DNA of 64,000 nucleotides from Xanthomonas campestris pv. badrii (GCF_012848175.1 NZ_CP051651.1:4719501-4783500), one strand, 5' to 3'; positions 28,865 through 38,051 are shown, numbered from the stretch's first letter. Notes: generated by a model from the sequence alone, not told the origin. Translations and numbers: made by a program.

Positions 28865-29613
28865 TGCGTGCCCATACAAAGCGTAGCGTGCTTGCTGGGT
28901 TGGCCGCAGTGAGTTTCGGGTTGCTAGCCACATCAGCATGCGCGGATCCATTGGGTGAGGCATTGAGTGTCGCTGGGAAGCAGGAGTTCTCTTCTACGCT
29001 CCGTGTCTTCGTCCTGATGACGATGCTCTCATTTATTCCTGTCATGTTGATTGGAATGACGTGTTTCACACGCATTATCGTCGTCCTCGCTTTGTTGCGA
29101 CATGCTTTGGGAATGCCGCAGACACCGCCGAACAGTGTGCTGATCACCTTGGCGATGCTGTTGACATTGTTTTCAATGGGGCCGGTGCTGGAAAAGGTTC
29201 AGCGCGATGCACTTTCGCCCTATTTGGCAGATCAGATCAGCGCCACCGAGGCAGTCTCACGTGCGACGCCATCACTGCGCGACTTCATGGTCCGGCAAAC
29301 GCGTGAGTCCGACTTGCTCGCGGTGAGCGAAATGGCACGTGTGACGCCACCAAGAACGGTTGAAGAGATCCGCTTCACGCACCTTGCGGCTGCTTTTATC
29401 TTGAGCGAGCTCAAGACGGCCTTCCAGATGGGATTTGTCATTTTTCTTCCATTCTTAATGATTGATCTGGTGGTTTCGGCGGTGCTGATGGCGCTCGGCA
29501 TCATCATGCTGCCTCCGGCCACAGTCAGTCTTCCGCTGAAGCTGTTGTTGTTTATCCTGATCGATGGATGGGTGCTGGTTTCCAGGACGCTGCTAGGCAG
29601 TATTTGGTCCTGA
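28864..29613 (+). CDS. fliP: Export gate protein FliP
   Basis: 249 residues. Signal peptide (MRAHTKRSVLAGLAAVSFGL and onward), then the FliP/SctR signatures (MTMLSFIPVMLIGMTCFTRI, RHALGMPQTPPNSVLI, and FLPFLMIDLVVSAVLMALGI). FliP forms the pentameric core of the gate. It closes the structural genes, whereas its usual neighbour fliQ begins the block at 11856. Confidence 0.96.
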   Translation: MRAHTKRSVLAGLAAVSFGLLATSACADPLGEALSVAGKQEFSSTLRVFVLMTMLSFIPVMLIGMTCFTRIIVVLALLRHALGMPQTPPNSVLITLAMLLTLFSMGPVLEKVQRDALSPYLADQISATEAVSRATPSLRDFMVRQTRESDLLAVSEMARVTPPRTVEEIRFTHLAAAFILSELKTAFQMGFVIFLPFLMIDLVVSAVLMALGIIMLPPATVSLPLKLLLFILIDGWVLVSRTLLGSIWS

Positions 29614-29619
29614 TCGCAG

Positions 29620-30279
29620 ATGGACAGGGATGCGCTGGTTACTGAGCTCTGGAGACGCTTCAAGGCCGACGACGATCTGCAGGCGAGAGACTTTCTGGTG
29701 ACGGAGTATTCGCCATGGACGCGAATGGTGGCTGCCGATGTCTACCGGCGGATCGGTCGTCGCGACCTGGACTGGGCAGATCATCTGCAGAATGCGCACG
29801 TAGGCCTGCTGGAGGCGCTGAATCGATACGATCCAGCGCGTGCAATCCCTTTCACTCTTTACGCAAAGCGTCGGGTACGCGGCGCTGTGTTCAATGGGGT
29901 TCGGCAGCAAAAGCGTTCCAGCCGTCTTGAAGATCCCATTGAGATCGTCGTGGATGATGGCGGCAGTCTCGATGGCTTCATCAACACCGTTTTGCAGATT
30001 GCGACTCAACATCTGGTCGAGCAGGCGGCCGACGCGTGGCCGGGGCAGGGCATCGCCGCGGAACAGTCTCGACATATTTTAGCGCAGGCCATGCTGCAGC
30101 TTGCGCCGCGGACTCGGAGCATCTTCATGTCTTACTACTACCTGCATAAGCCGTTCGTGCAAATCGCGGGTGAATTGGGGGTGACCAAGGGCAGAATTTC
30201 GCAGCTGCACTCGGAGGGTCTGGAATGCCTGCGACGGCACCTGGGGCAGGGTTATTTTCAGAAAGGCGATTTCTTTTGA
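29620..30279 (+). CDS. fliA: FliA-type (sigma28 family) RNA polymerase sigma factor
   Basis: 219 residues. Region 2 (GLLEALNRYDPARAIPFTLY, AKRRVRGAVFNGVRQQ) and region 4 with the helix-turn-helix ending in GRISQLHSEGLECLRRHL match flagellar sigma factors. It starts six bases after fliP and is the last gene of the block. In standard systems FliA transcribes filament and motor genes and is held back by FlgM; neither flgM nor such target genes are seen here. It may control the block itself or distant genes. Confidence 0.88.
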   Translation: MDRDALVTELWRRFKADDDLQARDFLVTEYSPWTRMVAADVYRRIGRRDLDWADHLQNAHVGLLEALNRYDPARAIPFTLYAKRRVRGAVFNGVRQQKRSSRLEDPIEIVVDDGGSLDGFINTVLQIATQHLVEQAADAWPGQGIAAEQSRHILAQAMLQLAPRTRSIFMSYYYLHKPFVQIAGELGVTKGRISQLHSEGLECLRRHLGQGYFQKGDFF

Positions 30280-30491
30280 TCTCTTGCCGTCAAGGTCGGT
30301 TTCCGTAATCGTCTGAAGCGTCTCGGTAGGGCTGCGTCCCAGTCCGGATCCCTTCTGATCGCCATCTGATGGAAGACGGCTCCATAGCTCAACCACGGAT
30401 GGGATCAGTGCACGGGTTGGGCCGCCGGCTAGACGCAGGGCATACATCTAGGCTGCCAAGCTGTCCGCTCAAAGACTGGCGGAGCTGCATC

Positions 30492-32219
30492 GTGGGCAAG
30501 AAGAAGACGTTGGCGCGGTTCCTGGCCGAGACGCTGGAGAGCGCGGGTGTGGAGCGGATCTGGGGCGTGACCGGCGACAGCCTCAATGGGTTGACCGATG
30601 CCTTGCGTCAGATGCAGACGATCGAGTGGATGCATGTGCGCCACGAAGAAGTGGCCGCCTTCGCCGCAGGCGCCGAAGCGGCGGTGACGAGCAAACTGGC
30701 GGTGTGTGCGGGCAGTTGCGGGCCGGGCAATCTGCATCTGATCAACGGGCTCTTCGACTGTCATCGCAGCCGGCAACCGGTGCTGGCGATCGCCGCGCAT
30801 ATTCCCTCGTCCGAGATCGGCCTGAGTTATTTCCAGGAAACCCATCCGCAGGAATTGTTCCGCGAGTGCAGCCACTTCGTCGAGCTGGTGACCAACCCGG
30901 CGCAGCTGCCGGAAGTGCTGCACCGGGCGATGCGCACGGCCATCCTGCAGCAAGGCGTGGCGGTGGTGGTGATTCCCGGCGATATCGCGTTGCTGGAAGT
31001 GGACAAGCATCTGTCGAGCGCATGGCCAGCGCTGCGCGCACCGCGCGTGCTGCCGGCTGCCGAGGATGTGCAGCAGCTGGCCGCGCTGCTGCAGCAGAGC
31101 AAGGCGGTCACCCTGCTATGCGGCAGCGGGTGCGCCGGTGCGCACGATGCGGTCGTGGCCCTGGCCGATACGCTGGGCGCGCCGATCGTGCATGCGCTGC
31201 GCGGCAAGGAATACGTGGAGTGGGAAAACCCGTTCGATGTGGGCATGACCGGCTTGATCGGTTTCAGTTCCGGCTACCACGCGATGCTCAACTGCGACAC
31301 CTTGATCATGTTGGGCACGGACTTCCCGTATCGGCAGTTCTACCCGAAGGACGCGACCATCGTGCAGGTGGACCGCGACCCGGGCGCGCTGGGGCGGCGC
31401 ACGCCGCTGCAATTAGGCATTGCGGCGGATGTGGGCGAAACCATCGCGGCTCTACTGCCGCAATTGCAGCGCCGGGAAGATCGCCGCTTTCTTGAAAAAT
31501 CGTTGGAGCACTATCGCACCGCGCGCGAGGGGCTGGATGATCTGGCGGTGCCCGCCGATCCGGGCGAGCCGCTGCATCCGCAGTTCGTTACCCGGCTGAT
31601 CAGCCAGATTGCCGATCAGGATGCGGTGTTCACCTGCGATGTCGGCACGCCCACGGTGTGGGCGGCGCGCTACCTGCGCATGAACGGCAAGCGCCGTTTG
31701 CTGGGGTCGTTCAATCATGGCTCGATGGCCAATGCCATGCCGCAGGCGCTGGGCGCACAGGCGGCGTTTCCTGGGCGTCAGGTGATCTCGCTGTCTGGCG
31801 ATGGCGGCTTTGCAATGTTGATGGGCGATTTCATTTCGCTGGCGCAATTGAATCTGCCGGTGAAGATCGTGGTGTTCAACAATGCCTCGCTGGGCTTTGT
31901 GGCGATGGAGATGAAGGCAGCCGGTTACCTGGACACCGGTACCGAACTGCGCAACCCGGATTTCGCCGCGATGAGCAATGCGGTGGGCATCCTGGGCATC
32001 CGTGTCGATGAGTCCTCGCAGCTGGAGCGCGCGTTGCGGCAGGCATTTGCGCATTCCGGTCCGGCGCTGGTGGATGTGCGCATTGCCACCCAGGAGCTGG
32101 CGGTGCCGCCGGCAATCAAGCTCGAACAGGCCAAGGGCATGGGCCTGTACATGCTCAAGGCGGTGATGAGCGGGCGCGGTGATGAGGTGTTGCAGCTGGT
32201 CAAGACCAATCTGCGCTGA
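30492..32219 (+). CDS. poxB: Ubiquinone-dependent pyruvate dehydrogenase (pyruvate oxidase)
   Basis: 575 residues, very close to E. coli PoxB over its whole length. TPP-enzyme N-terminal domain with the catalytic Glu in [14 protein letters not shown], the FAD-binding central domain ([20 protein letters not shown]), and the C-terminal TPP-binding domain with [12 protein letters not shown] and the NN-type Mg ligand ([10 protein letters not shown]). It oxidises pyruvate to acetate and CO2, passing electrons to quinone at the inner membrane. The GTG at 30492 matches the family N-terminus and has GGAG seven bases ahead; earlier starts in the open frame give no family match. Codon use returns to higher GC here than in the operon before. 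Confidence 0.97.
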   Translation: MGKKKTLARFLAETLESAGVERIWGVTGDSLNGLTDALRQMQTIEWMHVRHEEVAAFAAGAEAAVTSKLAVCAGSCGPGNLHLINGLFDCHRSRQPVLAIAAHIPSSEIGLSYFQETHPQELFRECSHFVELVTNPAQLPEVLHRAMRTAILQQGVAVVVIPGDIALLEVDKHLSSAWPALRAPRVLPAAEDVQQLAALLQQSKAVTLLCGSGCAGAHDAVVALADTLGAPIVHALRGKEYVEWENPFDVGMTGLIGFSSGYHAMLNCDTLIMLGTDFPYRQFYPKDATIVQVDRDPGALGRRTPLQLGIAADVGETIAALLPQLQRREDRRFLEKSLEHYRTAREGLDDLAVPADPGEPLHPQFVTRLISQIADQDAVFTCDVGTPTVWAARYLRMNGKRRLLGSFNHGSMANAMPQALGAQAAFPGRQVISLSGDGGFAMLMGDFISLAQLNLPVKIVVFNNASLGFVAMEMKAAGYLDTGTELRNPDFAAMSNAVGILGIRVDESSQLERALRQAFAHSGPALVDVRIATQELAVPPAIKLEQAKGMGLYMLKAVMSGRGDEVLQLVKTNLR

Positions 32220-32268
32220 GGCAGCGGCCACGCTGCACGCTACCGCCTGATCTTCCTGGGATCGTTCG

Positions 32269-33711
32269 ATGCCTCGTTCGCTGCTGCGGCAATTGCTGTT
32301 GATCTGGGTGGTCATCGTGGCCGCCTGTGTGGGCGTGGCCACGATGTTGTACGGCTTGTATCGGCAGACCGAGGGCGTGCGGCTGGAGGAGGCGCGCCAG
32401 CAATTGAGCGCGCAATGCACACGCATCGTGCAACGGTATGCCGGGGCCAGCGAGGCGGCGCGCACCGGCGACGATGGAATCGGCCTGGCAGCGGTGGTGG
32501 TGCAGCTGGTGCTGGCCGACGCACCCGGTGTCGAAGGTGGCGTCTGGGATCTACACCGGGGCTTCATTGCCTATGCGTACCCCACCTACGACGGGAGCGA
32601 TCATAAGACCGATATCCCCGCGGCCGAATGGACCACCATCGTGGGCACGGCGCAGCAGGCGGTGAAGGACAACACTGCCGTGCACTACCGTCGGGACGGT
32701 CGCCGCGAAGTGCTGCTGATCAGCGCCTGTCCGCTGGTGTCGGGCAGTGCGGCCTGGACGATGACGCGGGTACCCGCCAGCAAGGCCGACGCCTGGCGCC
32801 CCCTGGTCGTCGGCATGCTGTTGATCTTCGCGATGGTGGCGGTCTCGGCGATTGCGCTGGGGGTGGTGGTGCGGCGCTGGAGCCAGCGCTTGCATCGCAT
32901 CCAGCAGGCATTGGCTGCCGACACGCAGACACCGCACATACCGCCGACCGGCACGCCGGAGCTGGATCGGCTGGGCGCGGCGGTCAACGACTACGCACAA
33001 CGCAACGCACAGGCGCTGGCGCAGACGCGTCGCCTCGCCGATGAGCTGTCGCGGCACGAACGTCTGGCCGCGCTTGGCCGGATGACGGCCACGGTGGCGC
33101 ACGAGATCCGCAATCCGATCGCCACGATGCGGCTGGCGGTGGAAAACGAGATCGCCCAGCGTGATGCCACACCCGACGCGGCGGCCCACGCCGGGATCAT
33201 GCTGGCGCAGATCCAGCGCCTGGATGGGGTGGTCGAGAGCCTGCTCGGCATGGTGCAGCCGATCCGTCTGCAACGGGAGACGGTGGACGTGCAGGCCTGG
33301 TTGGGCGCGCTGCTGGCGCCGGAGCTGTTGCCACCGGGCATGCCACCGCCCCACCTGCAGATGCCGGCGGCGCCGTTGCGCTGGACATTGGATCCGCAGC
33401 AACTCGGGCGCGCGGTGCACAACCTGTTGCGCAATGCCGTACAGCACGCCGAGCCGGGCAGCGAGGTGACGCTGCAGGCGGCAGAAGCCGATGGCATGCT
33501 GCAGTTGCGGGTGTCCAACCATGGCGCGGCGATCGCCGCGCCGATCGCCGCGCAGCTGTTCGAGCCGTTCGTCAGCGGGCGCAGCGACGGCAACGGGCTC
33601 GGGCTGGCGCTGGTACGCGAGATCGTGCGCGCGCACGGCGGGCAGGTGCGCTACGCACACGCCGACGGGCTGACCGATTTCATCGTGGAGCTGCCATGGC
33701 GCGCATCCTGA
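32269..33711 (+). CDS. Sensor histidine kinase
   Basis: 480 residues. N-terminal membrane helix (residues about 8-28), a periplasmic sensor region, a second membrane helix (about 180-200) and a HAMP-like linker. The HisKA domain has the phosphoacceptor H278 in VAHEIRNP; the ATPase domain has the N box (LLRNAVQHA) and the G box (DGNGLGLALV). The stop lies inside the start of the regulator gene that follows (16-base overlap), so both form one two-component pair. The signal is unknown. Confidence 0.93.
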   Translation: MPRSLLRQLLLIWVVIVAACVGVATMLYGLYRQTEGVRLEEARQQLSAQCTRIVQRYAGASEAARTGDDGIGLAAVVVQLVLADAPGVEGGVWDLHRGFIAYAYPTYDGSDHKTDIPAAEWTTIVGTAQQAVKDNTAVHYRRDGRREVLLISACPLVSGSAAWTMTRVPASKADAWRPLVVGMLLIFAMVAVSAIALGVVVRRWSQRLHRIQQALAADTQTPHIPPTGTPELDRLGAAVNDYAQRNAQALAQTRRLADELSRHERLAALGRMTATVAHEIRNPIATMRLAVENEIAQRDATPDAAAHAGIMLAQIQRLDGVVESLLGMVQPIRLQRETVDVQAWLGALLAPELLPPGMPPPHLQMPAAPLRWTLDPQQLGRAVHNLLRNAVQHAEPGSEVTLQAAEADGMLQLRVSNHGAAIAAPIAAQLFEPFVSGRSDGNGLGLALVREIVRAHGGQVRYAHADGLTDFIVELPWRAS

Positions 33712-35042
33712 TCATCGACGACGACGCGCCGTTTCGTACGACCTTGCAGGCCACCTTGCGCTCGCTCGGCCACGCCGTGGTCGCCGCCGACAATGGGCCG
33801 GGCGGGCTGGCGCGGCTGAGCGAAGGCGGCATCGACATGGCGTTCGTGGATTTCCGCATGCCCGGCATGGATGGCATCGAAGTCCTGCGTGCGCGCCTGG
33901 GCGATGCGCAGGCGCGCCAGGTGCCGCTGGTGATGCTCACCGCGCACGTGTCCAGCGGCAACACCATCGAGGCGATGACGCTGGGGGCCTTCGATCATCT
34001 GGTCAAGCCGGTGGGGCGCGCGGACATCGTCGAGGTAGTGCAGCGCGCGCTGGCGAGCCGCGTGCACGACACGGCCGCCGAGATCGATGCGACCAGCGAG
34101 CCGGCCGAAGAAGACGATGCACTGGTCGGGCACAGCCCGGCGATGCGCACCGTGCACAAGCGCATCGGGCTGGCAGCCGCCTCCGATCTGCCGGTACTGA
34201 TCACCGGCGAAACCGGCACCGGCAAGGAGTTGGCCGCGCGTGCGCTGCATCGTGCCAGTACGCGCGCCAACGCACCGTTCGTTGCGGTCAATTGCGCGGC
34301 CATCCCGCTGGAGTTGATGGAAAGCGAGTTGTTCGGCCATCGCAAGGGCGCGTTTTCCGGCGCAAGCAGCGACCGGCTCGGGCTGATCCGCGAAGCCGAT
34401 GGTGGCACCTTGTTTCTGGACGAAATCGGCGACATGCCGCTGCCGATGCAGGCCAAGCTGCTGCGCTTCCTGCAGGAAGGCGAGGTGACGCCGTTGGGGG
34501 GCAGTGGCCCGCAGAAGGTGGACGTGCGGGTGTTGGCTGCCACCCACCGCGATCTGGCGGCCTGCGTGGCCGACGGGAGGTTTCGTAGCGACCTGCGCTA
34601 TCGCCTGAACGTGGTGCCGATCGAACTGCCGCCGTTGCGCGAGCGGGGCCAGGACATCCTGCTGCTGGCGCAGCACTTCCTGCGCGGCGGCACTGGACGG
34701 GCGCAGGGGCTGTCGCCGGCGGCGCAGGAACGGCTGCTGGCGCACCGCTGGCCCGGCAACGTGCGCGAACTGCGCAATGTCATGCAGCGCAGCCAGGTGC
34801 TGGGTCGCGGTACCAGCATCGATGCGCCCGATCTGGACGAGGCGCTGGCCGACGCCGGCGAGCCAGCGCCACCGTTGAGCTCGGCGCCGGTCGGAAGCCT
34901 GCCCGAGGCGGTAGCGCGCCTGGAGCGCGAGATGATCCAGGCGGCGCTGGCGCAGAGCCAGGGCAACCGGGCCGAGGCGGCGCGCCGGCTGGGCATCCAC
35001 CGGCAGCTGCTCTATCGCAAGCTGGAGGAATACGGGTTGTGA
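33696..35042 (+). CDS. Sigma54-dependent response regulator, NtrC family
   Basis: 448 residues. Receiver domain with D8-D10 acidic pocket and phosphorylation site D52 (FVDFRMPGMDG); AAA+ domain with Walker A GETGTGKE and Walker B GGTLFLDEIGDM; C-terminal Fis-type helix-turn-helix (NRAEAARRLGIHRQLLYRKL). The sigma54-contact loop reads GAFSGA instead of GAFTGA, a conservative change known from some natural members. It should activate sigma54 promoters; a good one lies 124 bases downstream of its stop, ahead of the next gene. Confidence 0.95.
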   Translation: MARILIIDDDAPFRTTLQATLRSLGHAVVAADNGPGGLARLSEGGIDMAFVDFRMPGMDGIEVLRARLGDAQARQVPLVMLTAHVSSGNTIEAMTLGAFDHLVKPVGRADIVEVVQRALASRVHDTAAEIDATSEPAEEDDALVGHSPAMRTVHKRIGLAAASDLPVLITGETGTGKELAARALHRASTRANAPFVAVNCAAIPLELMESELFGHRKGAFSGASSDRLGLIREADGGTLFLDEIGDMPLPMQAKLLRFLQEGEVTPLGGSGPQKVDVRVLAATHRDLAACVADGRFRSDLRYRLNVVPIELPPLRERGQDILLLAQHFLRGGTGRAQGLSPAAQERLLAHRWPGNVRELRNVMQRSQVLGRGTSIDAPDLDEALADAGEPAPPLSSAPVGSLPEAVARLEREMIQAALAQSQGNRAEAARRLGIHRQLLYRKLEEYGL

Positions 35043-35165
35043 CGCCTGCGCACGCGCCACCGTCGATCCACGGGTGTCCCGAAATCGGACAGGGTGGATG
35101 AAACCAGGACGTCTCGGCGCGTTGGTCTGTGCCGTGATTTTCTTATAAAACAATGCTTTATCGGT

Positions 35166-35181
35166 TGGCACGATTGCTGCG
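35166..35181 (+). promoter_or_regulatory. Sigma54 (-24/-12) promoter
   Basis: TGGCACG at 35166-35172 followed by CTGC ending at 35180 matches the sigma54 consensus TGGCACGN4TTGC with one mismatch; the GG and GC dinucleotides are ten bases apart as required. Transcription would start around 35192, and the next ATG is at 35228. The preceding gene encodes a sigma54 activator, which makes direct control of the downstream gene pair likely. Confidence 0.65.
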
Positions 35182-35227
35182 TTGGTCTTGGCACGCGGCC
35201 CCTTTCCGCCGCGCTGGAGACATTCCC

Positions 35228-35971
35228 ATGCTGCGTCAGACCGTTCTTGCAATCGCCCTGGCCTGCACCATCGGCGCCGCTGCCGCCCAGGTCGGCGCGC
35301 CGCCGCCGCCGCCGGCTCCCAATGGCCCGATCGGTGGCCCGCCGGCCCCGCCGACCCCTGTCGCTGCCACGCCGGTGCGCGTGAGCGGCAGCGTCGAGCG
35401 CTTCATGCTCAATCCCAACGGCGACGTCGACGGCCTATGGCTGCGCGACGGGACCCAGGTGGGCTTCCCGCCGCACCTGTCCACCGAGGTGAAGACTGCC
35501 GTGCGCGCCGGCGACAGCGTCGTCGTGCAGGGCTTCCGGCTGGGCAACTTGCCGGTGCTGCAGGCCAGCTCGATCCGCTCCAGCCGTAGCGGCCGCGAGG
35601 TGGTCGATCGCCAGCCTACGGTCGGCGCGCCGCCACCGCCGCCGCCGACTCCCGGCCAACTGACCCCGCTGCAGTCCGACGGCACCATCCAGCGCCTGGT
35701 GTACGGGCCTGCCGGCGAGGTCAATGGCGCGCTGGTCAGCGATGGCACCGTGGTCCGGATGCCGCCGCACCTGGCACTGCAGTTCACCGACCTGCTGCGC
35801 GTGGGTGCGCCGCTGAGCGCCAACGGTTTCGGCGTGGCCACCCCCCACGGCCGCGCGATCGAAGCCACCCAGTTGGGCCGTGACCGCGCCTCGCTGCGCG
35901 CGTTGTTCAGCGCGCCGCGTCCGGACGGTCCGCTGCCGCCTGGCGCTCCGCTGCCGCCTGCCGGTCGCTGA
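35228..35971 (+). CDS. Exported protein with two OB-fold-like repeats
   Basis: 247 residues. ATG 35228 gives a signal peptide (MLRQTVLAIALACTIGAAAA) followed by a Pro-rich linker; the frame is open upstream but without a family match. Two homologous domains follow: GSVERFMLNPNGDVDGLWLR with FPPHLSTEVKTAVRAGDSVV, and GTIQRLVYGPAGEVNGALVS with MPPHLALQFTDLLRVG. The pattern of short strands around 'DGTxVxxPPHL' suggests an OB-type barrel; fold and function are inference. A Pro-rich tail ends the protein. It is paralogous to the next gene and sits behind a sigma54 promoter. Confidence 0.85.
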   Translation: MLRQTVLAIALACTIGAAAAQVGAPPPPPAPNGPIGGPPAPPTPVAATPVRVSGSVERFMLNPNGDVDGLWLRDGTQVGFPPHLSTEVKTAVRAGDSVVVQGFRLGNLPVLQASSIRSSRSGREVVDRQPTVGAPPPPPPTPGQLTPLQSDGTIQRLVYGPAGEVNGALVSDGTVVRMPPHLALQFTDLLRVGAPLSANGFGVATPHGRAIEATQLGRDRASLRALFSAPRPDGPLPPGAPLPPAGR

Positions 35972-36000
35972 GCCGGCAGGGCCCTCGTTCGTTCGTCTAT

Positions 36001-36030
36001 CCGCTGGCCACGCAGCCGCGCGGCCAGCGG
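36001..36030. promoter_or_regulatory. Inverted repeat between the two OB-like genes
   Basis: CCGCTGGCC (36001-36009) pairs perfectly with GGCCAGCGG (36022-36030) around a 12-base loop. There is no T-run, so it is not a standard terminator. It may lower read-through or stabilise the upstream message. Confidence 0.4.
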
Positions 36031-36069
36031 CTCGACCGGTACTGCCGGTCACTTTCTTCGGAGTACTCC

Positions 36070-36684
36070 ATGCATTGGGTCGATCCTGATTTCCTTCCTG
36101 AAACCCGCGGCACCCTGGCGCGTTTTCTGCTCAATCCCAAGGCCGATATCGATGGCCTGTTGCTAACCGACGGCACCGAAGTGCACACCCCGCCGCACCT
36201 GTCGGCGGCCCTGCTGAAGGCGCTCAAACCGGGCAGCGCGCTGTCCGTGCGTGGCCTCAAGCCGCGCGATGTCGACATGCTGGTGGCGCTGGCGATCGAC
36301 CCGGAGGGCGGCAAGCGCATCGTCGATGAGGGCCCGCACGGGCCGCACGCCAAACCCAAGCCCAAGCCGCCGGCCGGCAAGCCGCCCAAGCCGCAGCTCA
36401 CCCAGCACGCCGGCACCATCGCGCGGCTGCTGCACGGCCCGCACGGCCAGGTACATGGCGTGTTGCTCGATGACGAGGTGACGGTGCGGTTTCCGCCGCA
36501 TGCTGGCGCGCAGTTCGCCAGGCAATTGGTGGTCGGCAAGCCATTGGTTGCCGAGGGCGATACGAGGGCAACCCCGCACGGCCTGCTGATCCATGCCCAT
36601 GCCTTGGGCGGCAAGGCGGCGACGTTGAAGCACATCGCGCATCCGCCGCACGGCCCTGGACACAAACCCAAGCCCAAGCATTAG
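36070..36684 (+). CDS. Cytosolic paralogue with two OB-fold-like repeats and His/Lys-rich tail
   Basis: 204 residues, no signal peptide. Two domains like those of the preceding gene: GTLARFLLNPKADIDGLLLT with TPPHLSAALLKALKPGSAL, and GTIARLLHGPHGQVHGVLLD with FPPHAGAQFARQLVVGKPL. The linker and C-terminus are rich in His, Lys and Pro (KPKPKPPAGKPPKPQ; GPGHKPKPKH), which may bind metal or nucleic acid. GGAG lies before ATG 36070. Function unknown; the pairing of an exported and a cytosolic version is unusual. Confidence 0.85.
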   Translation: MHWVDPDFLPETRGTLARFLLNPKADIDGLLLTDGTEVHTPPHLSAALLKALKPGSALSVRGLKPRDVDMLVALAIDPEGGKRIVDEGPHGPHAKPKPKPPAGKPPKPQLTQHAGTIARLLHGPHGQVHGVLLDDEVTVRFPPHAGAQFARQLVVGKPLVAEGDTRATPHGLLIHAHALGGKAATLKHIAHPPHGPGHKPKPKH

Positions 36685-36788
36685 GAGCCGGACATGCAGC
36701 CACCGTGCGCGGTTGAGATGGTTGCGCTCCGGTCTGTCACGCACGCCGGCCTGTGTGCCGGCGCTGCATCGCATGGCGGAGCACTGCC

Positions 36789-38012
36789 ATGCCGATGACC
36801 CAGGCCAGGCCGCGTGGTACGCGCGCACTGGAAGCGCTGCATTTCAGCGTGGCCGATGTGCAGGACGGGCTTGGGCCGTTTCTCGGCGTGTTTCTGCAGT
36901 CCAAGGGATGGTCGGTGGCGGCGATCGGCACGGTGATGAGCGTGGGCGGCATCGCCGGCATGCTCGCCACCACGCCGGCCGGCGCGCTGGTCGATGCCAC
37001 CCGGCGCAAGCGCGCAGTGGTGGTGGTCGGCTGTCTGGCGATCCTGCTGGCCACCGCGTTGATCTGGCTGCGGCCCACCTCATCTGCTGTGGTCGCCGCG
37101 CAGATCGCCTCGGCGCTTGCGGCGGCCGGCGTCGGCCCGGCATTGACCGGGATCACCTTGGGATTGGTGCACGCGCGCGGGTTCGACCATCAGCTGGCAC
37201 GCAACCAGGTCGCCAACCATACCGGCAACATGCTGGCCGCGGTGCTGGCCGGCTGGTTGGGATGGCGCTACGGATTTGGCGCGATCTTCGCGCTCACCGC
37301 GGTGTTCGGCGTGTTGGCGCTGGCGGCCGTGCTGTCGATTCCGGCAGCCGCCATCGACCATCGCGCTGCACGCGGCCTGGGTCATGCCGACGGCGCGGAC
37401 GCACTGAGCGCCTGGCGGGTCTTGCTGACCTGCCGCCCGTTGGTGCTGCTGGCCGTCACGCTGGGGCTGTTCCATCTGGGCAACGCCGCGATGCTGCCGC
37501 TGTACGGCATGGCGATCGTGGCGGCGCACGCCGGCGACCCGAGCGCGCTGACCGCCACCACGATCGTGGTGGCGCAGGCCACGATGGTGGTGGTGGCCTT
37601 GCTGGCGATGCGCTGGATCCGGGTGCACGGGCATTGGTGGGTGTTGTTGGTCGCCTTCATGGCCTTGCCGCTGCGCGCGCTGGTGGCCGCCTCGGTGATC
37701 CATGGCTGGGGCGTGTTTCCGGTACAGGTGCTCGATGGCCTGGGCGCCGGGCTGCAAAGCGTGGTGGTGCCAGCCCTGGTGGCGCGTCTGCTGCAAGGCA
37801 CCGGACGGGTCAATGTCGGCCAGGGCGCGGTGATGACGGTGCAGGGGATTGGCGCGGCGCTGAGCCCGGCGTTCGGTGGCTGGCTGGCACATGCCTTCGG
37901 GTATCGCATCGCGTTCCTGACCCTGGGCGCGATCGCGTTGCTGGCGGTGGCGCTATGGGGCGGCTGCCGCGGTATGTTGCAGGCGGCCAGCGCGGTGCAG
38001 ACCACGTCGTGA
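36789..38012 (+). CDS. MFS transporter
   Basis: 407 residues with about twelve membrane helices. Typical MFS loop between helices 2 and 3 (AGALVDATRRKRAVVVVG). The N-terminal segment SVADVQDGLGPFLGVFLQSK is characteristic of a small MFS subfamily often next to regulators. The substrate cannot be told. ATG 36789 is preceded by GGAG; it lies about 100 bases after the OB-like gene and ends convergent with trmL. Confidence 0.88.
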   Translation: MPMTQARPRGTRALEALHFSVADVQDGLGPFLGVFLQSKGWSVAAIGTVMSVGGIAGMLATTPAGALVDATRRKRAVVVVGCLAILLATALIWLRPTSSAVVAAQIASALAAAGVGPALTGITLGLVHARGFDHQLARNQVANHTGNMLAAVLAGWLGWRYGFGAIFALTAVFGVLALAAVLSIPAAAIDHRAARGLGHADGADALSAWRVLLTCRPLVLLAVTLGLFHLGNAAMLPLYGMAIVAAHAGDPSALTATTIVVAQATMVVVALLAMRWIRVHGHWWVLLVAFMALPLRALVAASVIHGWGVFPVQVLDGLGAGLQSVVVPALVARLLQGTGRVNVGQGAVMTVQGIGAALSPAFGGWLAHAFGYRIAFLTLGAIALLAVALWGGCRGMLQAASAVQTTS

Positions 38013-38051
38013 TCGGCACGCAGTCGTTTTGTTGGCTGCTCTTGATCGCGG

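Noticed and set aside
35188..35206. Second TGGCACG before the OB-like gene
   Set aside because: No GC at the -12 position; only the first copy at 35166 has the correct spacing.
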